A program made the position numbers and the translations under genes. This document shows positions 1 to 8,602 of a stretch of 64,000 bases of DNA, in pieces; positions within the stretch are counted from its first letter, which is position 1, and each line of letters starts with the position of its first letter. The stretch is from Shewanella sp. UCD-KL21 (GTDB taxonomy: Bacteria > Pseudomonadota > Gammaproteobacteria > Enterobacterales > Shewanellaceae): positions 184,848 through 248,847 of the forward strand of contig NZ_MPHK01000005.1 of the NCBI RefSeq assembly GCF_001957135.1, given 5' to 3'. The notes beneath the pieces are model-generated. The model saw only the letters and a program-made list of their open reading frames with translations, did not search any database and was not told the DNA's origin.

Positions 1-1652
1 TTTAGGGGTTTTCCTTCTGCTAGCAAATAGGCTTTATGTTTGTTTTCTGCCAGCCAGCGTTTAGTCAGATGATGTAAGCGACTTTTTATTCGCAGGCTAT
101 CATTGTGTTCGTTAATCCAGGCGGTTGCCCGTGGCCAGCGCCTTAATAATGCTTCGTGAGCAATGCTGAAACAGGCTTGGCCATTTTGCAGGTGGGACAC
201 AAATAAGCGGCTATTGACCATAGCTTGGGTCAATGTGCGCTGCTCTTTGCTTTGCAGTTGTGACCAAGTTGCGGTGCGGCTGGTGATGGAGGTTTCATCC
301 TCTCGCAGTGTTACCAATAGGGACAATACCTGTGGTAAGCAGGCTTGCTGTGAGACAGTTAATTGCGCCATGGCGTCATCGGCATTTTTACCAATTGCGC
401 CTTCGATACCGCCTAATTGTTGGTAAACGCTAAACAGTAATTGATTGTCTTTACTGCGTTGCAGGTATAGCGCTTGCAGCATGTATTGCAACATAGGTAA
501 TGCATCAGGGTTACTGGCGGCCTCAGTACAGAGTATTTCATCTAGCGGCATTGCGGTTTCTGGATCGGCACTCCAAGTTAAATTGGCGGCAATGGCCGGC
601 AGGCGGATCATTTGCAGTAATTCACTTCGAGAAGGCGGCGCTAAATCAAAATGAGCCCCGCGATCTTTACCTGCCATTAAACTGGGATAAGTCATTAGTA
701 ATGGATAAAACTCATTACGACAGGCACTGATAATCAATACCGCAGAGGAGTTGGCCAGTTTTTCTAAGATCTCAATAAATGCATAACGTTGATCGTCAGC
801 AAAAATAGGTGACGACAGTAACACTTCTAAGCGATCAATAAACAATGCCAAGTGAGTCTCGTTAGTGCTGCTGAGTTTGATGGCTTGCTGACATTGCTCA
901 ATAATGGTGGGCAGATCTGTTATTAGCTTGTGTGACAGGGTTTCGGCGCTGTCACCACTAAATACTGGAATATCGTTGATTTCCCAGTCCAGCATGATAC
1001 TGGCCAGTTCGGAAAACAATTGTGTTTTAGCCACATTGGCAAAATCTAAATGGCTATAGCTAGCAACCTTTACCCCGTTGTAACCCGTATTAGCCATTAA
1101 ATTGGGTATGATTCCGGCATTAATGAGTGATGATTTTCCGCTGCCGCTAGGGCCTAAAACTAAACAAAATCCGCGGCCATATTTAACTTGTACACTGATG
1201 CGGTCAAGCAAGGTGGCAATTTGTTTACTGCGACCAAAAAATACCTCGGCGTAATTAGCGCTATAGGCTTGTAAGCCCGGAAAGGGTGAGCCTGCTTGCC
1301 AGCTTTGGCTGTCGGCCACGGTTTCATGGCCAATGGGGAAATTTACCTTAGCGAGAGTGCGATAGCCGCGCTTGCGAATGGTTTCAATATAGCTGGGCTC
1401 AGTGGCTTTATCGCCTAATGCGCGGCGTAATTGGTTAATGATTTTGTGCAGTGGATTATCGCCAATATCGGCTTCTGGCCAGCATTGAGTGACAATCTCG
1501 TCACTGCTAAGTACCTCGCCCTGCTGTTGACATAACAGCAGTAATACATCCATAGCCTTAGGTTCAAGTTGTTTGGTTTTTTTACCTTGTCTAAGGGAAT
1601 TGCTGTTAGGGTCAACCTGCCAGTCACCAAAGAAAAATATAGCTTTGCTCAT
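1..1652 (-). CDS. Winged-helix DNA-binding protein fused to a STAND-type ATPase (3' end cut by window)
   Basis: The reading frame runs leftwards from an ATG at 1650-1652 and stays open to the window edge, giving 550 codons without a stop. Residues about 5-100 form an OmpR/CadC-type winged helix (helix pattern with LRRALGD and the wing RKRGYRT). After a linker, VFFGR near residue 137 leads into an NTPase domain with a clear Walker A loop, GPSGSGKSS, near residues 167-175, and a Walker B-like segment, ALFIDRLE. The end visible here (LRRWPRA, then WINEH) is the usual close of an nSTAND1 module; in known proteins WD40 or TPR repeats follow, but that part lies outside the window. The family is known as signal-responsive transcriptional regulators or scaffold ATPases; the ligand and targets cannot be inferred. 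There is only a weak Shine-Dalgarno match (GGA). Confidence 0.82.
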   Translation of the reverse strand, partial: MSKAIFFFGDWQVDPNSNSLRQGKKTKQLEPKAMDVLLLLCQQQGEVLSSDEIVTQCWPEADIGDNPLHKIINQLRRALGDKATEPSYIETIRKRGYRTLAKVNFPIGHETVADSQSWQAGSPFPGLQAYSANYAEVFFGRSKQIATLLDRISVQVKYGRGFCLVLGPSGSGKSSLINAGIIPNLMANTGYNGVKVASYSHLDFANVAKTQLFSELASIMLDWEINDIPVFSGDSAETLSHKLITDLPTIIEQCQQAIKLSSTNETHLALFIDRLEVLLSSPIFADDQRYAFIEILEKLANSSAVLIISACRNEFYPLLMTYPSLMAGKDRGAHFDLAPPSRSELLQMIRLPAIAANLTWSADPETAMPLDEILCTEAASNPDALPMLQYMLQALYLQRSKDNQLLFSVYQQLGGIEGAIGKNADDAMAQLTVSQQACLPQVLSLLVTLREDETSITSRTATWSQLQSKEQRTLTQAMVNSRLFVSHLQNGQACFSIAHEALLRRWPRATAWINEHNDSLRIKSRLHHLTKRWLAENKHKAYLLAEGKPL

Positions 1653-1961
1653 TATTACAATCCGTTGAATGTCGGCTATTTTTTGATGCCGCGAGTAAAA
1701 AAAAACAGGGTCTTGAGATACAGTAAATGTATATTAGAGATTAGTTATATCAATAAATTGCTGGTTTTGTAAGCGTTAGCCAAGCAAACAGAGTGGATAT
1801 CTTTATCAGCCGATTTTGCTTGGTTTTTACGCTGTAGATTTTGCTTGGCTAGTTTTTATCGCTATGGCTTTTGTCGCTAAGGTTATTATTAAACTTGTCA
1901 TCACAGTTGTGATTAAAGCCGTTGATATCAATATCGCTGTAAAAAACACTTAGGTGGTTAG
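1653..1961. other. Intergenic region between two leftward genes
   Basis: No convincing gene is present. A 12-bp direct repeat (GATTTTGCTTGG) occurs at 1812-1823 and 1837-1848, 25 bp apart. It could be a tandem protein-binding site for the regulator gene transcribed leftwards from 1652, but this is only a guess. The rest is AT-rich without a clear hairpin and T-run. Confidence 0.4.
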
Positions 1962-3032
1962 CTAGTTTGATGACGTTGCGAGCTGGCTTAAGGCCTGTGC
2001 GGTTAACATTTCAGTGTAAGCGTTTATTTTGACATGCTTTGGGCTCCAGCCTTTAATAAAGCGCTGAAAATCGGCCCATGCTATGCAGTATAAGGGGCGC
2101 CAAGTTTGTTCAACTTCTTTTGGATTAATATCTGGCTGGTGGATATTAATACTGTCAGCGATCTGGCTAAAATAGTAATCCAAGTATTGTTCGATTAGTT
2201 TAGGTGATTCAGTAAATGTCAGCGTACTGCTTAGCAGTAAAACCACATCTTTCATGCCACAACCTTGGCCCACATATTGAAAGTCGACCGCAGCGGCTTT
2301 GTCGTGATCGCTATTAAAACAAAAGTTAGCGAGTTTGGCATCGCCGTGAATTAGTGTTTGATAGGGCGTCTGTTTTAAAGCGCGATCGATCCTATTGGCT
2401 GCCATTTTTAACGGCTGATCGCTGAGTGCCTGTAATTCATCGGGGCGAGTGTCTAAATGCCAGTAGCTGCCTGTTGGCCATAGGCCGGTGGTATTCACGG
2501 TTGATGGCTGGCTAGTGGTACATTGATTAGCCATAAATTGGCCGTGAAAATGCCCCAGCCATTTAAGGCAGGCCAAAATAGCTGCGTGATCGGCATGGGT
2601 TAATACCTGATCGAACCCTAAAGTATGTAAGTCTTCAAGGATCAGTAAGGTTTCTAGTTCGCTGCGCTTAATGTATAAACATTGAGGCACGCTCTTTTCA
2701 CTTTCACTTTCACTTTCACTTTTACAGCCACAGCCACAGCCACTGCCACTGCCACATAGCTGAGCGTAGTGCTGATACCAGTTAGCTTCAACTTGATAAG
2801 ATTTGAGTTTACGTTGATGTGAAAGGGCAGTATTCCAGCCTTTGGGGTGCGACTCAGGTTGCGGCAGTTTAATATGTTTAACGATAACAGATGAATATTG
2901 GCTACCAGTAAGTCTAGCGCGAAATAGCTCACCATAACCGCCCCATAAGGATTGAATTACCTCAATATCACTTACGCTTTTAGCCTGCAGTGCTGTGGTA
3001 ATACTGCTGATAACCGCTTTATCTATAGCCAT
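1962..3032 (-). CDS. Phosphotransferase of the APH/choline-kinase fold
   Basis: 356 residues. The catalytic loop is visible as LIHGDAKLANF (HGD with the downstream Asn) and the metal-binding Asp follows in AAAVDFQYVG, which is the arrangement of aminoglycoside-phosphotransferase/choline-kinase/ecdysteroid-kinase-like enzymes. The fold phosphorylates small alcohols or amines; the substrate here is unknown, and there is no reason to call it an antibiotic-resistance gene. The N-lobe carries a low-complexity loop of alternating Gly-Ser, Gly-Cys and Ser-Glu pairs at about residues 94-112, encoded by a hexanucleotide repeat. It is transcribed alone, leftwards, and no intrinsic terminator was recognised after it. 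Confidence 0.8.
   Translation of the reverse strand: MAIDKAVISSITTALQAKSVSDIEVIQSLWGGYGELFRARLTGSQYSSVIVKHIKLPQPESHPKGWNTALSHQRKLKSYQVEANWYQHYAQLCGSGSGCGCGCKSESESESEKSVPQCLYIKRSELETLLILEDLHTLGFDQVLTHADHAAILACLKWLGHFHGQFMANQCTTSQPSTVNTTGLWPTGSYWHLDTRPDELQALSDQPLKMAANRIDRALKQTPYQTLIHGDAKLANFCFNSDHDKAAAVDFQYVGQGCGMKDVVLLLSSTLTFTESPKLIEQYLDYYFSQIADSINIHQPDINPKEVEQTWRPLYCIAWADFQRFIKGWSPKHVKINAYTEMLTAQALSQLATSSN
2696..2753. repeat. In-frame hexanucleotide repeat tract within the phosphotransferase gene
   Basis: The + strand shows four perfect TTTCAC units (2696-2719), one imperfect TTTTAC, then three ACAGCC and two ACTGCC units up to 2753. Read on the minus strand these encode Gly-Ser, Gly-Cys, and then Ser-Glu dipeptides. 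A 6-bp unit means copy-number changes would alter loop length without shifting the frame. Confidence 0.9.
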
Positions 3033-3254
3033 TAAATCTTTATTTTCCCTTATTTATATTGCCGTCACTTCACATAGCGATAATCTAGCTATTGTGCCAG
3101 AACTTTGCTTAATAGCTAAAGTGATAAGCTAATCGATTGATAATTGTGCAACTAAAATGAAAACAAGTTATTGGTCGCAGTTTTTCAGCTGCAGTGATTG
3201 AATTTTATCCCCAATAGCGTAGTTTTAGCCTAAAGCCCAAACGAGAGTGGTTAT

Positions 3255-3515
3255 ATGAAGCCAGGTAAGAACAATACTAAATTGCTTAAACTCGCAATGG
3301 AAATTGGTGAGGGTTATGCAAAACGTCGCGGTTTTGAAAACTTTGGTGTTGGTATATCGCCAAAAGATAAAGTGGAATGTATTTATCGTTTGTTAGTGCA
3401 AGATGGGCTAATTCAAGGATTAGCTGAAGATAATGATGATGGTCCAAATCGTAAACACAAATTGATTTTGTGGATCAGTCGTCAACTCCCTGAAGATCAT
3501 CCCCTTAAAAACTAA
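3255..3515 (+). CDS. DUF5062 family small protein
   Basis: 86 residues, soluble, no signal peptide. It resembles the DUF5062 family I recall from Vibrio and Shewanella: EIGEGYAKRRGF near the start, a central KDKVECIYRLLVQD and a C-terminal HKLILWISRQLP. Function is unknown. The ATG at 3255 is preceded by GAGAG (3243-3247), a reasonable ribosome-binding site at 7 nt spacing. It stands alone, divergent from the kinase gene, and ends just before a strong terminator. Confidence 0.75.
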   Translation: MKPGKNNTKLLKLAMEIGEGYAKRRGFENFGVGISPKDKVECIYRLLVQDGLIQGLAEDNDDGPNRKHKLILWISRQLPEDHPLKN

Positions 3516-3550
3516 CCCATGGGTGAGTTGCTTCGTTATTCCAATTACGT

Positions 3551-3578
3551 AAAAAGCCGAGATGTTCTCGGCTTTTTT
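3551..3578. terminator. Bidirectional intrinsic terminator
   Basis: The inverted repeat AAAAAGCCGAGA / TCTCGGCTTTTTT around a 3-nt loop has a run of T on both strands. It sits between the convergent DUF5062 gene and the mscS-type gene. Confidence 0.88.
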
Positions 3579-3600
3579 AATGGCGACTGGACTGTAAAAC

Positions 3601-5427
3601 TTATCCTTTCACTTCGACTTCAATGTCAGTTTCTTCTGGTGATTTCATCACATCTTTAGGTTTAGTGACACTGCCCACAGGTGGATAGGGCACAGTGCCT
3701 TTAAATTCATCACGGGTAGCTTCGCTGTAATTGGGAAAAGGTAAGGCATCGTTCTCAATTAACTGCTTTATGGTTTGCTCCGCTTGTTGCTGCACCTCGA
3801 CATCAGCACTGCTGGCATTTTGTAGCATGACATTTTGACCCACTGGTGCAATATGAATATCTAACTGCTTTAAAATATTCAGTAAGTGAAAGTTTAAATC
3901 CTCAGCAATACCAAAATATTCATTTATATCACCGGTGTCGATATAGGCATTTACATTCACTACAAACGCATCACGCTCAATGGCAAGAAAACGTGCCCGC
4001 TGAGCAATCTCTAACACTCTGGGGTGTGACAATAATAATTTTCGCAGCTCCATTAACAGCATTTGCAGTTGCTCTTTACTGGTATCAAGGCTAATGCGTA
4101 GATCGTGCTTATAGCGGCGGCGATCAATAACAGAGAAGTTTTCTAATTCTTGGGATGAAAATACCGAGTTAGGAATATGCACCACGGTGCGATCGAGTTT
4201 TCTGATCCGCGTTGAGCGTAAGCCAATTTCTTCAACCACTCCCATAGTGGTGCCAAAGCGGCAAAAATCACCCGGCTTTATTGGTCTTGCAGCATATAAG
4301 GTTAATGCGCCGAAGACATTTTCTAATGGTTTTTGCGCCGCTAAGGCAATGGCTAAACTGCCGACACCTAGGCCGGTTAAAATGGTGGCCATGTTGTAGC
4401 CAGAGCTTTCAAACCACATTAGGGCGATAACCACCACAATGATGATTTTTAATATTGCTACCATAGGCCTGAGTAAGGCCACGGAGTAGCTTTTATCTTG
4501 ATCGTTTAATTGCTTGGATTTTATTGCGGAATACAATTCCACTAAACCTAAAATTAGAATGGTGTTGGCGATATACAGCAAGGTGCTGTTATCAAACCAA
4601 ACCCTTGCCCTGATTGATAAACCTAATGACAGCGCCACATATTGCAAGCTGGTGAGGTATAAAAACCAGCGCAAGGTGTTGCCTGAAAAACGGGTTAATC
4701 CTGCCAGTTTATGTTCAAATTTAGCGGCAATGGTTTTGGCGGCAATGCTGATTAATCCGGTGGCGATCCAACCAAAGAAAATACACAGAATAAAGATCAG
4801 CAGTTGCCAGTTTTCCATATGGAACATACTGAATTGTGGTAAAACGTTAGCCAGTGCTTCGATTTGCGGGCTGTAACCATATTCGTCCCATAGCTCAGGG
4901 ACTTTGGCGATCGTGGCGTTAGATATCTTCCAAATTTTGCCTTTTTTACCGTCTGGAACTCGCTGTAAATAGACCGGAACTGGACCTTTACTGGTTTCTA
5001 GTACCCCTAACAAATCACGATAGCTTGGCAGCTTGTCGTTAAGGTGGCCTTCTGGTTGATCGCTGATCTGCGACAGATCGAGGATGTTTTGCTTATTCCA
5101 TAATATCGCCAGTTTACGCAGTAAATCGGCGCCATCTTCGGGATTAATATCTTTGGGGAGGTAACGCAGATCAATAAACTCAGTGGCAGCTTCCCAGTCG
5201 TTTTCTTGCACCGCTCTACCGATTTCAATGAGGGCTGATAAAGGTGTTTCGCCATCTCGGGCGAGGGTGAGTCCACCTTGGGCCTCGGCTATGGCTTCAC
5301 TGCGCTTTTCTGCTTCAGCAACTTTTTTCAAATTGATATCGTCTGCAGCCATGACAGTTGGCGTTAGGCTCGACATCGATAACAACAAAAATGCAGTAAA
5401 AAGCGTTCGCCATGTTGTTTGCAGCAT
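3601..5427 (-). CDS. MscS-family mechanosensitive ion channel with N-terminal periplasmic domain
   Basis: 608 residues. A signal peptide (about 1-27, ending VMAADD) is followed by a roughly 170-residue periplasmic region, then four or so transmembrane helices between about 205 and 355. The pore-lining helix and beta domain of MscS follow: GVGSLAIALAAQKPLENVFG, then KPGDFCRFG, and the start of the alpha/beta domain. The C-terminal tail is acidic and Pro-rich. The protein is about twice the length of E. coli MscS, as in the larger YbdG/YnaI-like subfamilies. Its role is relief of hypo-osmotic stress in the inner membrane. The start ATG has AGGGAT upstream. It is transcribed alone. Confidence 0.9.
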   Translation of the reverse strand: MLQTTWRTLFTAFLLLSMSSLTPTVMAADDINLKKVAEAEKRSEAIAEAQGGLTLARDGETPLSALIEIGRAVQENDWEAATEFIDLRYLPKDINPEDGADLLRKLAILWNKQNILDLSQISDQPEGHLNDKLPSYRDLLGVLETSKGPVPVYLQRVPDGKKGKIWKISNATIAKVPELWDEYGYSPQIEALANVLPQFSMFHMENWQLLIFILCIFFGWIATGLISIAAKTIAAKFEHKLAGLTRFSGNTLRWFLYLTSLQYVALSLGLSIRARVWFDNSTLLYIANTILILGLVELYSAIKSKQLNDQDKSYSVALLRPMVAILKIIIVVVIALMWFESSGYNMATILTGLGVGSLAIALAAQKPLENVFGALTLYAARPIKPGDFCRFGTTMGVVEEIGLRSTRIRKLDRTVVHIPNSVFSSQELENFSVIDRRRYKHDLRISLDTSKEQLQMLLMELRKLLLSHPRVLEIAQRARFLAIERDAFVVNVNAYIDTGDINEYFGIAEDLNFHLLNILKQLDIHIAPVGQNVMLQNASSADVEVQQQAEQTIKQLIENDALPFPNYSEATRDEFKGTVPYPPVGSVTKPKDVMKSPEETDIEVEVKG

Positions 5428-5476
5428 AATTTTATCCCTAAAAGCGCAATATCTATCTCAAATATATGTGTTTTAA

Positions 5477-5716
5477 CCTCAGACCGCTAGGGCGATTTAT
5501 GATGATTGGTTATTTTACTTAAGCGTTGACGCAGGATTGGGCTCAGATACTGACTTTACTTCAGCGCTGTTAACAGGTGTCAGGTATAGCCTTAATACTT
5601 GGTCAGACTTGAACTTAGGTTATAAGTCCATTTGGGTTGATTATGATAACCAAGATAACTTTTCATATGATACTGCTTCACAAGGTTTTGTTATTGGCTG
5701 GACAGCGTATTTTTAG
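5477..5716 (+). pseudogene. 3' remnant of an outer-membrane beta-barrel protein gene
   Basis: A 79-codon open frame from an upstream TAA (5474-5476) to TAG 5714-5716 has no usable start codon. Its translation is strongly barrel-like: alternating polar and hydrophobic residues, DDWLFYLSVDAGLGSD near the start, LNLGYKSIWVDYDN in the middle, and a terminal Phe (GFVIGWTAYF), the classical signal of outer-membrane proteins. This matches the last three to four strands of a barrel whose 5' part is missing. The direction is opposite to both neighbours and a hairpin terminator follows. I read it as the decayed end of a deleted gene; the exact family is not recognised. Confidence 0.72.
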
Positions 5717-5748
5717 CCTTAACTAACGATAAAGAGATGGATGGATAA

Positions 5749-5783
5749 AGGGCGCCCGAATAGAAGTCGTTGGCGCCTTTTTT
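5749..5783. terminator. Probable terminator
   Basis: Two GGCGCC arms (5751-5756 and 5772-5777) flanking a 15-nt loop are followed on the + strand by a T-run, and preceded by A-rich sequence that gives T's on the minus strand. It would serve both the barrel remnant and the convergent acetyltransferase gene. Confidence 0.65.
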
Positions 5784-5797
5784 GTGCCTTCATCTCA

Positions 5798-6328
5798 TTA
5801 ATTTGCTGGTAGCGGATTACCTTTTAACGAGATTGCGTATCTAAGTAAGGTAAAGCCTTCATCTTCATATTGCCTGATAAACGTCATGCCTAACTTTTTA
5901 ATGATGTTGACTGACCCAAGATTCACGTCTACCACTTCGCCGTAGACGATATCTAAATCCATGTGCTGCTTTGCAAACTCAATACAGGCTTGATTTGCCT
6001 CAGTGGCATAGCCCTTTCCCCAAAAGTCTTGATGTAAACGGTAGCCGATATCGATAGCATTTATTCGCGAGTCATTTTTAAAACCACAAAAACCAATGAC
6101 TTGATTTGTGGCTTTAAGAACTACAGCCCAACGGGCAAAGCCGAACTCTTTATATTCCGCTAACCATATCTCTTGGATAATATTTTCAGCATCTTTTAGC
6201 GTGTTACATAAGCCTGCATCGCCAGTGTAGCGGGTGACTTCTTCTGAATTAAACTCAAGCACAGCTTTTGCATCGCCAAGATTAAATTCGCGAATGATCA
6301 GGCGGTCTGTTTCGGTGATTATTGTCAT
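5798..6328 (-). CDS. GNAT family N-acetyltransferase (RimJ-like)
   Basis: 176 residues with the GNAT fold of the RimJ/RimL ribosomal-protein and small-molecule acetyltransferase group: TDRLIIREFNLGDAKAV at the N-terminus, IGFCGFKN (strand 4), and the acetyl-CoA binding loop DFWGKGYATEA. The acceptor substrate cannot be told from sequence. It begins 29 bp after the cold-shock/Excalibur gene on the same strand, so the two are probably co-transcribed. Confidence 0.85.
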   Translation of the reverse strand: MTIITETDRLIIREFNLGDAKAVLEFNSEEVTRYTGDAGLCNTLKDAENIIQEIWLAEYKEFGFARWAVVLKATNQVIGFCGFKNDSRINAIDIGYRLHQDFWGKGYATEANQACIEFAKQHMDLDIVYGEVVDVNLGSVNIIKKLGMTFIRQYEDEGFTLLRYAISLKGNPLPAN

Positions 6329-6357
6329 TATGATCCTTATAAATTTTGCTATGCCAT

Positions 6358-6972
6358 TTAATTACAGAATTGACGTTCACAAGGAACGCCGTCCCCATTG
6401 CCATCCATTTGGGTATCAGGACAATGATTAATATAGAAAATCGCTTCTTCGCATGATTGCATGTGGCTGCAGTGAGTTTTACCTGCCTCGCAGCTAAACT
6501 GCGTTGAAGCCCGTGGCGAATCAAGCGTTTTGTTATCTATCGTGGCAGGCTGAACTTGACTCGATTGACTAGGGGCATTCGTTACATCGTGATAGGCTTG
6601 AATAGCAAATCTGCCAATGGCGATAACAATTAAAATAATAACAATGCGGCTCATGGTGCCTGAAGCCGTAGTGGCTTTTTGCATTTTGATTGGCGATGTT
6701 TTTTTGCCGCTATTATTGCGTGTAGAGTTTTGGTGGGCATGGCTGTCTGCTTTTGTGGCAACGCCCACTATTTGCGCTTGGCTTGCCTTAATTTTACCGT
6801 CAGTTTGCTGCGCTACAATATATTCAATTTGATCACCTTTAATGGGCTTTCTTGCCATATGCTTAAGGGTTGAAATATGAATAAACACGTCCTTGCCACC
6901 TTCATCAGGTTCAATAAAACCGAAACCTTTACTGCTATTCCAGCGAACTAATCGACCTGTTTCCATCATCAC
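6358..6972 (-). CDS. Cold-shock domain / transmembrane / Excalibur domain fusion protein
   Basis: 204 residues. Residues about 5-70 form a cold-shock domain with an RNP1-like motif (KGFGFIEPD) and DVFIHIS. A basic Ser/Thr-rich linker leads to one membrane helix near residues 105-122 (RIVIILIVIAIGRFAIQAY). The C-terminal 40 residues form an Excalibur calcium-binding domain: paired cysteines and the loop DGNGDGVPCE. The order implies a cytoplasmic nucleic-acid-binding end and a periplasmic Ca-binding end. Related proteins with a cold-shock domain joined to other modules are known in gammaproteobacteria; their function is not established. The gene leads an apparent two-gene unit with the acetyltransferase. 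Confidence 0.85.
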   Translation of the reverse strand: MMMETGRLVRWNSSKGFGFIEPDEGGKDVFIHISTLKHMARKPIKGDQIEYIVAQQTDGKIKASQAQIVGVATKADSHAHQNSTRNNSGKKTSPIKMQKATTASGTMSRIVIILIVIAIGRFAIQAYHDVTNAPSQSSQVQPATIDNKTLDSPRASTQFSCEAGKTHCSHMQSCEEAIFYINHCPDTQMDGNGDGVPCERQFCN

Positions 6973-7148
6973 GAGTATGTTTCCTTTCCAACGACTAAAT
7001 GTTTACAACACATTATAAAATTGACCAAGGCTATGCTAGGTTATTCATTCAATATAATAAATAGTAATTATCTGCGGCTGAGACGCTAAGCAGTTAATAT
7101 TCTCACTCAAACTAGCCGTTAACATTTGCCGTTGAAAAGGAAGACACC

Positions 7149-8501
7149 ATGAAATTATCAGCACGCTTAACAGCCATACCAACAGCATTGTCGATATCAC
7201 TGGCTTTAGCTGCAACGATAACCACCACCTCGTTACGCGCTGTAGATCTTGATGATTCAGTGGCCAAAGCATTACCACAACTTGAACAGCTTTATACGCA
7301 CCTTCATCAACACCCTGAACTGTCTTATCAAGAGAAAAACACCAGTGCCAGAATGGCAAAAGAGTTACGGCAATTAGGTTTTGAAGTTACTGATAATTAT
7401 GGCGGCTATGGGGTGGTGGGCATATTCAAAAATGGCGACGGGCCTACGGTGATGATCCGCGCCGATATTGATGGTTTACCTATTATTGAACAAACGGGTA
7501 AGTCTTATGCATCGACTGTGACAACGCTAGATGCACATAACAATACTGTAGGGATTATGCATGGCTGTGGCCATGATATTCATATGACCAGCATGATTGG
7601 CGCTGCCGAGCAATTGATGCTGCATAAGTCAGCTTGGCAAGGCACTTTGATGATGGTGGCTCAGCCTGCAGAAGAAATGGGCGGCGGCGCAAAAGCTATG
7701 CTCAAGCAAGGCTTATTTAGCGAATTTCCCACCCCTGATAAGGTGTTAGGTTTGCATGTCAGCGCATCTATTCCTGCTGGTAAAGTTGGCTCAATTAGCG
7801 GATATGCGTTAGCCAATGTGGATTCGGTGGATATCAGCATTAAAGGCAAAGGTGGTCATGGTGCTTACCCCCATTTAACTATCGATCCTGTGGTTCTGGC
7901 GGCGCGCACAGTATTAGCATTGCAAACCATTCCCAGCCGTGAAGTGTCGCCCCTTGAGCCAAACGTAGTCACAGTAGGCTCTATTCATGGCGGCTCAAAA
8001 CATAATATTATTTCCAATGAAGTGAAGCTGCAATTAACACTTAGATCATATAACCCTGAAGTACGTGAGCAGCAAATTGCGGCCATAAAACGCATTACCA
8101 AGGGCATTGCAATAAGTGCGGGTTTACCTGATGAACTGATGCCTGAAGTGTATGTCCATGAAGATGAAAAAATCCCTTCTACCTATAACAACCCGCAATT
8201 AGCCGCGGCGGTGAAGGCGAGCATTGAAGCTGAACTAGGTAAAGATAATGTGGTGCGCGCGCCACAGGTTATGGCCGGAGAAGATTTTGGCTTATATGGC
8301 CGAACTGAGCAAAATATTCCGATCACTTTATTTTGGTTAGGGGCGGTTACACCAAGCGTGTATCAAGCCAGTATTGCTAGCGGTGACAGCTTGCCATCAT
8401 TGCATTCAAGCAAATTCGCCCCAGATTATCCGTTAACCATCAGTACCGGTGTGCGGGCAATGACGCGAGCGGCGATGGATTTGTTTAATAGCAGCAAATA
8501 A
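7149..8501 (+). CDS. Exported M20 family amidohydrolase (aminoacylase/hippurate hydrolase-like)
   Basis: 450 residues. An N-terminal signal peptide (cleavage probably near residue 30) precedes an M20D metallopeptidase: MIRADIDGLPI, the metal site MHGCGHDIHMT, the catalytic glutamates in QPAEEMGGGAKAML, the dimerisation domain near GKGGHGAYPH, and the last metal ligand region LPSLHSSKF. Enzymes of this group hydrolyse N-acyl amino acids or related amides using two divalent metals. The signal peptide places it in the periplasm. The ATG has GGAAG upstream. It is a single gene. Confidence 0.9.
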   Translation: MKLSARLTAIPTALSISLALAATITTTSLRAVDLDDSVAKALPQLEQLYTHLHQHPELSYQEKNTSARMAKELRQLGFEVTDNYGGYGVVGIFKNGDGPTVMIRADIDGLPIIEQTGKSYASTVTTLDAHNNTVGIMHGCGHDIHMTSMIGAAEQLMLHKSAWQGTLMMVAQPAEEMGGGAKAMLKQGLFSEFPTPDKVLGLHVSASIPAGKVGSISGYALANVDSVDISIKGKGGHGAYPHLTIDPVVLAARTVLALQTIPSREVSPLEPNVVTVGSIHGGSKHNIISNEVKLQLTLRSYNPEVREQQIAAIKRITKGIAISAGLPDELMPEVYVHEDEKIPSTYNNPQLAAAVKASIEAELGKDNVVRAPQVMAGEDFGLYGRTEQNIPITLFWLGAVTPSVYQASIASGDSLPSLHSSKFAPDYPLTISTGVRAMTRAAMDLFNSSK

Positions 8502-8562
8502 GCTTACTTTATCTGACTTAAAGCATGACGCTTATTTATAGCCTGAGGCATAGGATAAACGC

Positions 8563-8568
8563 TATAAT
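8563..8568 (+). promoter_or_regulatory. Possible -10 element upstream of ppiB
   Basis: A perfect TATAAT lies 35 bp before the ppiB ATG. No good -35 hexamer is seen at the expected spacing, so this is only a candidate. Confidence 0.35.
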
Positions 8569-8602
8569 TGAGCTTAACTTTTTCTTGTTAAATTGAGATC
8601 CC

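Noticed and set aside
163..730. Three + strand open frames at the left end
   Set aside because: They lie opposite the continuous minus-strand STAND ATPase frame, which has clear domain motifs.
1962..3032. Aminoglycoside resistance gene
   Set aside because: Only the general kinase fold is shared; nothing indicates antibiotic substrates and there is no resistance context.
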